From Legionella antarctica (GTDB lineage Bacteria > Pseudomonadota > Gammaproteobacteria > Legionellales > Legionellaceae): a DNA stretch of 64,000 bases. The first letter of the stretch is position 1. Each line of letters starts with the position of its first letter. Positions 28,625 to 38,140 of this stretch are shown in pieces. The translations under genes and the position numbers were made by a program. Under the pieces are notes generated by a model. The model was not told where the DNA came from, did no database searches, and saw only the letters and a list, made by a program, of their open reading frames with translations. Location of the stretch: assembly GCF_011764505.1 (NCBI RefSeq), contig NZ_AP022839.1, forward strand, positions 1,037,001 through 1,101,000, read 5' to 3'.

Positions 28625-29542
28625 TCAGAAAGAGCCGATCAACTCCTCTATATGAAGCTTCAAACGCTCTATGCTTTTTTCTGGAAAATTGTACAAAATG
28701 TCCCACCCTAAACTGTACTCCGCGCCTTTGAGTCGCTCAGGATCTTGCATTAGCGCATCTAATGCATTGAGGTGTGTATGCGCCTTTACCAATAGTTCTC
28801 TTTGAGAGCTCATCCACTTTTTCGGCTCTTCTTCCAATTCTTTTGGTATATTTAATTCAAAAAGAATTTCTGTAATTTTTGAGCGGGTGTAGGAAATGAT
28901 AAAAGCAAGATATTGATAAAAAATGTGATGAGAGTTCCCTGCGGACTTCAGAGCCAAATGCTGTTCCAATGTATAGATTTTCCCAGCCAATCTTTTTATG
29001 GACAAAGCAGCTTCCATCTGTTTTGTCTTTTCATTGCCATTTATTATTTCTTTATAAATATCATCATACTTACACAATTCATTGTAGGCTTTTATCAGTG
29101 TGTACTCAGTGATGAAAAGGTTATCTTCTGTATTTCCAAACCGGGATTCATTGTACTTCAAGAATCGCACAAAAGCGAAAATATTATCATTTGGGTCAAA
29201 ATCATTATCACAGACAATGGTAAAGTATTGCAATAGTTGTGCTCCAAATACAATAGCATGGACTTTGTCCGCGTACCATTGTGCATCAAGGAGCCCTTCA
29301 AACCTTTTCTTGGCTATTTTATAGGCGATCGGGCCACCGCTACGAATAATATTAGCTTTTTGTATTCGCTGGCTTAATTCCAGTATTAATACATGAAGTT
29401 GTCCAAAATACACGGGTGTCATTTCTTTTTCGATACGTTTCAGGCTGTACTCCGATAAACGAAGCAATATCAGTTTCTTGATGATTTCAGGTGCAATGTT
29501 GCTCGTGTTCTTTTCATTATAAAAACGCGGGGGCAGTGACAT
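28625..29542 (-). CDS. Protein of unknown function (305 residues, helical)
   Basis: The start at 29542 has a very strong ribosome site (AAGGAGGG). The product is predominantly alpha-helical, with no signal peptide, no membrane span and no motif I recognise; LLRLSEYSLKRIEKEM and ERLKLHIEELIGSF mark its ends. It is isolated between IS relics. It may be an effector or a cargo gene, but there is no direct evidence. Confidence 0.7.
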   Translation of the reverse strand: MSLPPRFYNEKNTSNIAPEIIKKLILLRLSEYSLKRIEKEMTPVYFGQLHVLILELSQRIQKANIIRSGGPIAYKIAKKRFEGLLDAQWYADKVHAIVFGAQLLQYFTIVCDNDFDPNDNIFAFVRFLKYNESRFGNTEDNLFITEYTLIKAYNELCKYDDIYKEIINGNEKTKQMEAALSIKRLAGKIYTLEQHLALKSAGNSHHIFYQYLAFIISYTRSKITEILFELNIPKELEEEPKKWMSSQRELLVKAHTHLNALDALMQDPERLKGAEYSLGWDILYNFPEKSIERLKLHIEELIGSF

Positions 29543-29920
29543 AATCCCTCCTTAGAAATATATTAGAGGCTATCCGGAAAGTCATGTGGTTTTTAAATGA
29601 AGTTATCTGCTAAGAGACCATCCGAACTTTAGAACGCCGTGAAGTTATATACTGATAACTTCAATTAAATTATAGCACTCAGGAAGGTTCTAATGTTAGG
29701 AACCTTCCCACCCACTAAGTTGGCAATTTATCATCACCAGCTTAGTATTCAAATGGACATTTTTTGAAATTGATGGGAGATGATCCTGTGCGTAGCGCTT
29801 TACAATCTAATCCCCGCTCGGTAATTGATAACCTATTTTTTTTAACTTCAGAACCGTGATTTTATTGTTAAATTAACATACCACTACGTACAGGCTGGCG
29901 TGTAAGTCGCTAAATCGTAT
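29543..29920. other. Intergenic stretch with two hairpins, no gene seen
   Basis: A palindrome GAAGTTAT-ATACTG-ATAACTTC lies at 29641-29662 and a hairpin GGAAGGTTC ... GAACCTTCC at 29682-29708. No frame longer than a few dozen codons looks like coding sequence. Confidence 0.4.
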
Positions 29921-30053
29921 TCAAGCAGCAATAGGCAGCTGAAATAAACCGCGACACATTTTTTTCCAATGGTAATTTTTAATATCAATTTCTTTAGCTT
30001 TGTCATTATTAGCAATTTGGTTGGGGGTATCGCCATATATTCCCATATGGGCG
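29921..30053 (-). pseudogene. C-terminal remnant with ankyrin-like end and CRGLFQLPIAA motif
   Basis: On the minus strand about 43 codons ending at TGA (29921-29923) read MGIYGDTPNQIANNDKAKEI, then KNYHWKKMCRGLFQLPIAA. The first part resembles the last helix of an ankyrin repeat. The second part closely matches NYKWKQYCRGLVNLPIAA encoded at about 39960-40015, so the two are relics of the same protein family. The gene is cut at its 5' side by an IS3 end. Confidence 0.4.
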
Positions 30054-30058
30054 CATCA

Positions 30059-30122
30059 ATTCACCTCTACTTTAGGATTTTACTCTCTTAATAAGGTGTC
30101 CAACAGATCAGGGAAAGATCAT
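30059..30122 (-). mobile_element. 64-bp end remnant of an IS3-family element
   Basis: The sequence from TCACCTCTACTTTAGGA to CAGGGAAAGATCATT is a diverged copy (over 80% identical by eye) of the right end of the IS3 element at 41730-41793. The rest of the element is missing. It directly abuts the toxin fragment at 30123. Confidence 0.65.
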
Positions 30123-30367
30123 TAGAAGAAGTATATAATTATTTAGAGGCGTATCCTGATTCGGGTAATTTGCTTGCAGGCACAGGAGGTGTAAGGAAAT
30201 TAAGATGGCAAACAGGGAAAGGTGGAAAGGGAAAAAGTGGTGGGTTGCGTATTTTATATCATTACTCTAACGATATATTGGTATTATTAATTATATTATA
30301 TGCTAAAAATATAAAAGAAAATATTTCGAATAGAGAGAAAAATCAACTAAGTAAATTGCTACCGTAA
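30123..30367 (+). pseudogene. RelE/HigB-type toxin, N-terminally truncated
   Basis: Open from the IS3 remnant, the frame reads SLEEVYNYLEAYPDSGNLLA, then GTGGVRKLRWQTGKGGKGKSGG, LRILYHY and LYAKNIKENISNREKNQLSKL. The GTGGxRKLRW and GKGKSGGxRxxY motifs are those of RelE/HigB2-like mRNA interferases. The first 25-30 residues are lost to the IS remnant and no native start survives. An antitoxin fragment follows 28 bases downstream, the usual toxin-first order of higBA-like pairs. Confidence 0.7.
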
Positions 30368-30395
30368 CTGGTTAAAAAATATAGTGAGGATATTA

Positions 30396-30461
30396 GTGAT
30401 AAATAAAGAACCAACACTGGGTGAAACGTTGATATCTGCTGATAGTTTCCGCGTTGACTAG
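30396..30461 (+). pseudogene. HigA-like antitoxin N-terminal fragment
   Basis: A GTG start with GTGAGGA upstream opens INKEPTLGETLISADSF and stops after 22 codons. The LGETLI start resembles XRE-type antitoxins that follow RelE/HigB toxins; the helix-turn-helix part is missing. It supports reading the pair as a dead addiction module. Confidence 0.45.
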
Positions 30462-30900
30462 AACCGCCTATTGAAAACAGCAGGGTAGTATTGCAACAAA
30501 GCTTGGGCAAGTTAAAATCATTTAGATTTTCGTGAGTATTGGATAATGAAAAGAATTATAGTAGTAGGTGCTGGTTTTGCTGGCCTTTGGGCAGCGCTTG
30601 GAGCGGCTAAAAAACGTCAAGAATTATCTCAAGATAATGCGCTTGAAATCGTCGTCATCAATAAAACGTTGTATCATGATATTCGCGTTCGTAATTATGA
30701 GGACGATTTAGAAGTTACGCGAATCCCGTTAAAAAAATTGTTAGACCCAGTGAATGTGAAAATCATTATTGGTGAAGCCCAACAAATGAATCAAGATAAG
30801 CAAACAGTAATAGTTGCTGATGAATCAGAGGAGGGGAATTTAGAATATGTCTACGATCGACTCGTTTTAGCAGCAGGGAGTCAACTATACTATCCTAACA

Positions 30901-32779
30901 GCAGTTCCCGTAACCTACTCAACAGTGCGCCAGTACTGCATCCCAACTATTTTATTTCGTAAACTTTTTTGCTATTTTATCTTTAATTTAAAACTGAATG
31001 ATAGAATGTCCAAAGATGTTACCAATAAGAAAATTTTTGTCTGCAGTTGGGTTGATCACTGTAGTTCGTAAAGAGTTTCAGAAAATCAAATCTCCCCGTG
31101 ATGCTGCGCCAGGGAAAAATGTTATTTCGTTGACGGATTGTTTGATGTCTGCCTTTGCGATGTTTAATCTCAAGTACCCTTCATTACTCCAATTTGATAG
31201 GAGTCACCGACTGGATCCCCAAGTTCAACATAATTTAGGAACTCTTTATGGCATTGAACAGATCCCTAGTGATACGTACATGCGCGAGCGATTGGATGAA
31301 GGAGCCCCATCTACTCTGCGTAAAGTCTATAAGCGGTTATTTGCCTTTCTTCAAAGAGGGAAATCCCTGGAATCTTATCGTTACCTAAACGGTCGTTATT
31401 TACTGGCTGGGGATGGAACTGGATTTTTTGCATCCAATGTAATTCATTGCGACCAATGTTGTATTAAGCATGATCACAAATTATCTGTAGTTTTAACCAC
31501 AAAGCAATCTATTACCGACCTATCTCTGAAAGCACGTAGTTATATTTTAGCTAATCCACTACGAACATATTTTGCATTATGGTATATAGATGACCACAAA
31601 AAAATTACTTTGATTCCAATTAAAGATATCGATAGTTTGCCTACATTGCTGCATGATAAAAAAATGTATAAGGAATTATCAAAAGAAGTTAAGGCGGAAA
31701 TAGAGCTGGCCATCAAATCCTATCATTATGCTCGATTTCCTGACGAGAAGGTCTCGTATTACCACAATATGTATTGCGCAGCCATAGTTCACCCGGATAA
31801 AAAAGTGGTTATTCCATTTGTACCAGAACTTATCATGAAAGAAGATGGCGATACTAAAAACGACTGTGAACGCAACGCTTCCAAACGGTTATATAGGGAT
31901 TTGAAACGAGAACACCCACACTTAAAAGTCATTGTCGTTGAAGACAGCTTGGCTTCAAATTACCCTCACCTCAATGAGCTTAAAAACCTGGATATGCAGT
32001 TCATAACGGGTGCTAAAGAAGGGGATCACAAAGCACTATTTAAATGGCTCAACGAACATGAGTGTATTACTTATGAGCACAAAACAGAAGACGGGGTGAC
32101 GCACAGTTACCGTTATATTAATGGCGCACCACTCAATACAAGCCATTATGATTTTAAAGTAAATTTCATGGAGTACTGGGAAACAAATAAAAAGGGTGGC
32201 AAGCAACATTTTAGCTGGGTCACTGACATAACGATTACCAATAACAATGCTTATGACATTATGCGAGGAGGACGTGCGAACTGGAAAATAGAAAATCCCA
32301 TATTTAATACACTCAAAAACCTAAACTACCACTTTGGTCATAATTTTGGACATGGATATAAAAATCTCTCGACCATGCTAGCCTTATTGATGATGCTCGC
32401 TTTCTTTGTTGATCAGGTTCAGGAGCTTTGTTGTAATATGTTCCAAAAAGCACTAAAAATGCGCCAATCAAAAATTGGTCTCTGGGATAAAATGAAACGC
32501 CTATTCAGTGAATATTTTGTTGATAATTGGAATGATTTATTTAACGCAATTATTCATGGGCAGGAGAAAATCAAACTTAATCCCATTAATACCTCATAGC
32601 ATCTTATTTTTGAACACGGCTATTGTTTTGGTTTTAAATGAGTTTTTGAGTTTTGATAACGATTAGTGCTTGTTTTGCAATCAGATGATTTGTGAATTGC
32701 TTGTTGCTGCCCATGAGGAATAGATAGGGAATATTCTATTACCTATCGGTGGGGAGAAACTGGTAGCGGGAACCGCTGC
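30901..32779 (+). mobile_element. IS4-type element with 10-bp target duplication
   Basis: The element is bounded by TATCCTAACA at 30891-30900 and 32780-32789. Its ends (GCAGTTCCCGTAACC and the complement of GGTAGCGGGAACCGCTGC) form imperfect inverted repeats. It is 1,879 bp with one transposase gene and interrupts the flavoprotein gene. Confidence 0.9.
30998..32599 (+). CDS. tnp: DDE transposase, IS4 superfamily
   Basis: The 533-residue product has LLAGDGTGFFASNVIHC (first Asp), VVEDSLASNYPHL and FITGAKEGDHKALF (second Asp region), and RANWKIENPIFNTLKNLNYHF with HNFGHG (the Glu and downstream signature). Together with the 10-bp duplication this places it in the IS4 superfamily. The ATG at 31016 is an alternative start. 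The frame is intact. Confidence 0.88.
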   Translation: MIECPKMLPIRKFLSAVGLITVVRKEFQKIKSPRDAAPGKNVISLTDCLMSAFAMFNLKYPSLLQFDRSHRLDPQVQHNLGTLYGIEQIPSDTYMRERLDEGAPSTLRKVYKRLFAFLQRGKSLESYRYLNGRYLLAGDGTGFFASNVIHCDQCCIKHDHKLSVVLTTKQSITDLSLKARSYILANPLRTYFALWYIDDHKKITLIPIKDIDSLPTLLHDKKMYKELSKEVKAEIELAIKSYHYARFPDEKVSYYHNMYCAAIVHPDKKVVIPFVPELIMKEDGDTKNDCERNASKRLYRDLKREHPHLKVIVVEDSLASNYPHLNELKNLDMQFITGAKEGDHKALFKWLNEHECITYEHKTEDGVTHSYRYINGAPLNTSHYDFKVNFMEYWETNKKGGKQHFSWVTDITITNNNAYDIMRGGRANWKIENPIFNTLKNLNYHFGHNFGHGYKNLSTMLALLMMLAFFVDQVQELCCNMFQKALKMRQSKIGLWDKMKRLFSEYFVDNWNDLFNAIIHGQEKIKLNPINTS

Positions 32780-35617
32780 TATCCTAACATTCCTGGACTT
32801 GAACAATACAGTTTTAATATCGACACTTATCCTGCCGCCAAAAAACTGGAATCCCATTTAAAACAATTACCTCAATCCAATAACCATAATGGTCGTTATA
32901 CTGTTGTTGTTGTGGGTGGCGGGTTCACCGGATTAGAATTAGTTTCGGAATTACCCAATAGATTAAGAAATATTATTGATGAATCAAATCATTCTAAGGT
33001 AAAAGTGATACTCATCGATCATAGCGAAATAGCCAGTACATTAGGTCAATCACCTCAGCCAACCATATTAAAAGCGCTAAACGAAATGGGTATCGAGTTG
33101 ATGCCAAACACGAGCATAACAGCACTAAAAAAGGACGGCATCTTATTGGAATCAAGCGAATTCATTCCAACACAAACCGTGATTTGGACTGTCGGCATGC
33201 GAGCCAATCCTTTAGCTGGTTTGTTTTCAGATACTAAAGATAAGTTAGGACGAATTATTGTCGATAAATACCTTCGCATGCTACAAACACCGCATTGCTT
33301 TGCCGCCGGTGATGTGGCTTGTGCCAATGTCGATATCCAACACACATCAGTCATGTCATGCCAACACGGACGTCCTCAAGGCAGGATAGTAGGCCATAAT
33401 GCTGTCGCTGATCTATATGGTTTTCCCATGATCGCTTACCATCAGGAAGCCTATGTGACTTGTTTAGATTTAGGCCCTTGGGGCGCTTTATATATGCAAG
33501 GATGGGAAAGAAAAATTACACAGACTGGGCAGGACGCTAAAGAGATAAAGCAATACATTAATCACGATAGAATTTATCCACCTCTAACTGAATGTACCAA
33601 TGATTTATTGAGTGCAGCTGAGCCAACTATTCAAGGTACGCCAAATGAGTGCTTTGCTGAAAAAAAGGTTTTGTCGCAAAAATAATTAAAAGCGTAAGAC
33701 GGATTTATTTTAGACACACCTATGCCGCTAGGCCATAGAACTGTTCAAAAATCGTTTGGTTCGCTGACTGTTTATGCTGCCCTTTACGCAGCATGTGGTG
33801 GAGCTCAATTCCAGTAAGTGTCGCTTCGGCGGAGTGGAATGCTTTGAACCCTTTCATGGGTTTGGTGATTTTTTTGATAAATCGATGGTCTTGCTCAACC
33901 ATGTTATTGAGGTATTTTATCTGACGAACCGCGAGCTGCATGAATACGCCGCTCAACATAAATAAGAGCGATAAATGTAGATTAATAGTATTGATGCCTG
34001 CTTTGTTTGCGCCGTTTTTATCCATGGTTAGTTTCTCTGGAATGCCGTTTGAACCGATGGCTTTAACAAAAAAGGCTCTAGCGGCTGGCTCATCACGCTT
34101 TTTTGAAAACATAAAATCAACGGTATGAGCTACTTTATCTACAGCTCGATACAGATACATCCACTGCCCCAGCGATACACAGTAGAGTGGTCAACTTTTA
34201 AGCCTCTTTCCAGAGCTAATTCTTCAATATCACGGTAACTTAACGAGTAGGCAAGGTACCACCGAACCAACATCAAGATAATGTTTTGTATCCTGTCAGA
34301 ATCGCCGGGTAAGTGTCTGCCACTGAGCCCGGACTAATCCGAGCCGCGCGCGTCAGCAAGCGGAATTATCTCGAGATGCTTATGTGGTGCATGGAACCTG
34401 CCGCACTTTAAGTAAGATTAATTCAGCCAATGATGGCATTTCAAATTTTTTAGTCACCCTATCGTAAATATACTGATAAACGTTAACTTTCAGTTTTCTG
34501 GCCGTCTGTACAATCGTGGCAAACGTATCCTTTGATTTGGTGCCATTTTGGGAGACCGTTTGGAGATTGATGTCGCGTATCCTTGCTTGAAACCGTGTCC
34601 CTAATTCAGAGGCATTGTTGTGCAATGGCAGAAATGGATGGTCTAACACCAATAATAACGCTTGTTTTTTAGCACGTGTCTTTGCAATGCGTTGATCTAA
34701 AACATCATAGCCTGTCGTGGTTGCGAACAAAGTATCAAATTGCATTGATAGTTGTTGGGCCATTGATTGAGATGGAGCCGTCTTGTAAGTCAATAATGCA
34801 TGGTAGAAATCCCATAATTGCTCAAGAAATACAGCCAATATATTCTGATTCATATCTGAGAATGGAGTGAGTTTTTTATAATGACGACCTTCATGGATCC
34901 AGCACAGCGCATGATGTAGGGCCAATTTATTAAACTGAGGCGCATCATCTGTCATTAAATAATGGATGAAGTATTTCGAGTGCTGATAATAGGCAAGAGC
35001 TGCTGACTCAAGAATTATGCGTCGATTCGTGCTGTGTTTTTTTGGATTTGGAAAAAGTGTTCCCATCAAACTATCGATTGATTCACGTGTGAGGGGTTGT
35101 GCATGCAGCATTGGTTTAATTTGATCCAACCATTTTTTTGCGAGACCAAACTCATCCATTAACTCATAAGCCTCCTGATTAAACATAAACTTTAATTGGT
35201 CTCGACACAGCAACTCCAATAAGGTCAAGCGATCTTTTTTACGACGAGTGAAGTATGCTGTAAAAAAGTCATTACATAAAACATGGGTGTAGTGATTTTT
35301 GCCGTTAACACGACTGCCTGTGTCATCCATCTGCTGGTACAAGCCTGCGTTGCTACCGGCATCGACAATATCTTCTTTTTCCTGATGAAAAATATCATTG
35401 CCTTCTGTCAGCATGGAAGCAATTTTACCATGTGATATTTGAATACCACATGTTTTTAAAAAGCGCTCAATGGCGCTCTCCGTCATCCCTGCATCACGGT
35501 ATAATGTGATGACCAGCGCTTTATGGGTATTCCTGCGAACGTGATCACCGATTATCGCCTAGCGTGATCACCTATTACTGCGCTGTTTTTACAAGCGGTG
35601 AGATTATTACAAAGTGA

Positions 35618-36355
35618 TCACGATGAAGCAATTTCTTTTTTTCTCATGGACTCTCCGTTGAGTTCTATTCGATGTGCATTTTCAGAGATGCGATCGAGTA
35701 TGGCATCGGCGATGGTTGGCTCACCTAAATACTCATGCCATTTAGCCACAGGAAACTGGCTTGTAATAATGGTCGATTTTAGCTGATACCGATCTTCAAT
35801 AAGATTAAACAAGTCGTGGCGTTGTGCTGCATTGATTGCTGTTAATCCAAAGTCATCAAGAATCAGTACATCATCCTTGTGTAATTGCGTCATTAACTTG
35901 GCATAGCTTCCATCGGCATGTGAGATGCTCATTTCTTCTAAAAATCGCGTTAACAATAAATAGCGAACTTTATAACCTAGACGGCAAGCTTGGTTTCCGA
36001 TAGCGCATGAAAGATATGTTTTCCCGCAGCCGGTAGGTCCGGTTATAAGTAAATTTTGATGGTGACGAACAAAGTCACATTTAGCAAGAGCCATCACTTT
36101 TGCCTTTTCCAAACCCCTCTTATTTTTATAACAAACATCTTCAATGGCTGCAGATTGCCTGAGTTTTGCTCGCCGCTGTAAACTCTGCACACGATTATTG
36201 TCTCTGCGTAGTATTTCGCGGTCCAACAAGAGACTTAACCTCTCTTCAAAGCTTAAGTCGGCGTGTTTGGGTTGGCTTTGTTGTTCACGAAAGCCCTCCT
36301 GCATGCCCGTCATTTTTAGTTGTCTCATTTGTTCTAATACGGATTCATTGTTCAT
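35618..36355 (-). CDS. istB: IS21-family helper ATPase IstB (element B)
   Basis: The 245-residue product has Walker A GPTGCGKTY, Walker B VLILDDFG, SQFPVAKWHEYLG and DRISENAHRIEL, the complete IstB pattern. It follows istA with a 40-base gap, so unlike element A the genes do not overlap. Confidence 0.92.
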   Translation of the reverse strand: MNNESVLEQMRQLKMTGMQEGFREQQSQPKHADLSFEERLSLLLDREILRRDNNRVQSLQRRAKLRQSAAIEDVCYKNKRGLEKAKVMALAKCDFVRHHQNLLITGPTGCGKTYLSCAIGNQACRLGYKVRYLLLTRFLEEMSISHADGSYAKLMTQLHKDDVLILDDFGLTAINAAQRHDLFNLIEDRYQLKSTIITSQFPVAKWHEYLGEPTIADAILDRISENAHRIELNGESMRKKEIASS

Positions 36356-36395
36356 TTTTTTCCTTGTTTTTTAATTAAAAATTGTTGATACAGAC

Positions 36396-37946
36396 TCAGT
36401 GGTAATACTGAGAGCCCCTAATGTTGTCATGCGTTAATCCATGTAGGTTCACGTCACGTGATGCATGAATTTTTGCTCCTTGGTCAAGGTTATTTTCTAG
36501 AATGGATAACACGCTTTTACGGCTGTATGCCCCCTGGTGTACACCATAGGAGCAGGCTTGCTCTAAACGGATTTCTCCATAGCGTTTCGCTAGTTTCAAA
36601 ATACCAAGGCAGGAACGGTAAGCCTGTTCGGGGTGAGGTTTTTCATCAAATATTCTTTTTACGACCATGTGTGTGCAAGCACCTATCTCGCTCGCCCACC
36701 GTAAATATCTCTCTTTTGATTGCTCGGTGTGTATGCGGTGCCTCTTGGGCATGTGATGAGAAATCGTGGATTGTTTACCTGGTATGCTTGAATACAGATG
36801 CATCGCTATGCGCTCTCCTTCAAAATAACATTCAACCGTATGCTGGTTAAACCATAAATCAATGAGCTGGCCGCAGTACCTATGAGGCACGCTGTAATAA
36901 TGCCCTTGAAGCACAACATGGTAATCAATACCTGCGCGAGACGCTTTGTACTGCCTGTAATAATAGGCATCTGCTGGTAACGGTTTTAATACAGGTTTGT
37001 CCATTTCCATGAAGACTGACTCGCGACATCCAGGTAGTTTTTGAAATGGTTTTTGGTTCATTATGGTTAATAGCCGTGCAATCTCTGCATTGAGTTCATT
37101 AAGACCCACAAAGGTTTGATGTCGTAATCGGGCTAATATCCAACGTTGAGCAACTTGAACACCTGATTCAACAGATGCTTTGTCTTGAGGACGATAAGGC
37201 CTTGCTGGAAGTACAGCTGTGCCATAATGCTCAATGAAGTGTGCGTATGTTGGATTCGTATCAGGCTCATATCGACATGATTTACTGATGGCTGAACGGA
37301 GATTATCTGGCACAACAAGTGCTGGAACACCGCCAAAAAACTCAAACATCCGGCGTTGAGAACCCAAAAAGTCAGGAAGTTGCTGAGACCATGTGGCTTC
37401 AGCAAACGTATACTTAGAGGCACCCAAAACACCTACGAAAATTTCAGCAGCCCTGATGTCATTTGTTTCAGGATCAATAATACTGAACGTAACACCGCTG
37501 TAATCAATAAAAACCTTATCTCCCGCCTTATGTGTCTGACGCAACGAGCGTTTTAGGCTTTGCTTATAAGCACGATAGTGGTAACAATAACGAGAATAGC
37601 TTAAAGCGCCTTCTTGTTCTGATTGATGTTCATCCCAAAGCAACTGTAATGTGACGCCTTTTCGGCTTAATTCTTGGTGAGTTTTTGCGAAATCTATTAA
37701 GTCTAGCGCCTTGTTTAGGCTGGCATGAGCGGCTTTCGGCTTTAAAATTTCAAGTAAAGCTGGCTCGTCCATCCCCTCAGGAAGAGGCCATGAAAGATTT
37801 TTATCCAGGGCTCGATTGATGTATTTGATAACCACACCAACCGATACACTAAGACTGTTTGCTATTTGGCGCCTGCTTAATTTTAACTCAAAATGAAGAC
37901 GCAGTATCTGAATCAATTTACGCATAGATGTTCCTTTTGCTGACAT
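36396..37946 (-). CDS. istA: IS21-family transposase IstA (element B)
   Basis: The 516-residue product has an N-terminal helix-turn-helix (LKLSRRQIANSLSVSVGVV) and a DDE core (AGDKVFIDYSG; VVPDNLRS; RPYRPQDKASVES), followed by the Mu-type C-terminal barrel (YSVPHRYCGQLIDLWF). It is intact and belongs to a different IS21 branch from element A. Confidence 0.92.
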   Translation of the reverse strand: MSAKGTSMRKLIQILRLHFELKLSRRQIANSLSVSVGVVIKYINRALDKNLSWPLPEGMDEPALLEILKPKAAHASLNKALDLIDFAKTHQELSRKGVTLQLLWDEHQSEQEGALSYSRYCYHYRAYKQSLKRSLRQTHKAGDKVFIDYSGVTFSIIDPETNDIRAAEIFVGVLGASKYTFAEATWSQQLPDFLGSQRRMFEFFGGVPALVVPDNLRSAISKSCRYEPDTNPTYAHFIEHYGTAVLPARPYRPQDKASVESGVQVAQRWILARLRHQTFVGLNELNAEIARLLTIMNQKPFQKLPGCRESVFMEMDKPVLKPLPADAYYYRQYKASRAGIDYHVVLQGHYYSVPHRYCGQLIDLWFNQHTVECYFEGERIAMHLYSSIPGKQSTISHHMPKRHRIHTEQSKERYLRWASEIGACTHMVVKRIFDEKPHPEQAYRSCLGILKLAKRYGEIRLEQACSYGVHQGAYSRKSVLSILENNLDQGAKIHASRDVNLHGLTHDNIRGSQYYH

Positions 37947-38029
37947 TTTTACTCTCCGATTAAACTAACTAGTATAACCGGTGCTAATGCTTGCAAAAGC
38001 CACGCCCCATATGGAGTGGTGGCATCGTG

Positions 38030-38140
38030 ATCACCTATTCCTGTTTTTTGGGAAAAGTGATCACGATCAGGCGATAATCGGTGATCACGATCAAGCGATA
38101 ATCACTGATCACGGTAGGGCGATAATGACTGATCACGATG
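38030..38140. repeat. Subterminal TGATCAC repeats of IS21 element B
   Basis: TGATCAC motifs occur five times between 38030 and 38140, at about 18-24 base spacing and mostly joined by GATAAT-containing spacers. Counterparts lie near the other end at about 35540-35625. Such multiple subterminal repeats are the IstA binding sites of IS21 elements. Confidence 0.7.

Larger units (their letters stand above)
30546..33685 (+). pseudogene. NDH-2-like NAD(P)/FAD-dependent oxidoreductase split by an IS4-type element
   Basis: The 5' part (30546-30900) begins with the FAD-binding motif VVGAGFAGLWAAL and ends at LAAGSQLYYPN. The 3' part resumes at 32790 (IPGLEQYSFN), passes the second Rossmann motif VVVVGGGFTGLE and CFAAGDVA, and ends at 33685. 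Removing 30901-32789 restores one continuous frame of about 410 residues, the family's normal length. The last codons (KVLSQK) come from the end of the adjacent IS6-type element, so the original stop may be altered. As it stands no full-length protein can be made. The enzyme would oxidise NAD(P)H with a quinone or other acceptor. The TetR gene beyond the IS nest may have been its regulator. Confidence 0.9.

Noticed and set aside
29641..29662. Palindrome sharing the outer 8 bases of loxP arms
   Set aside because: The arms are in the reverse order and the core is too short; no recombinase gene is nearby.
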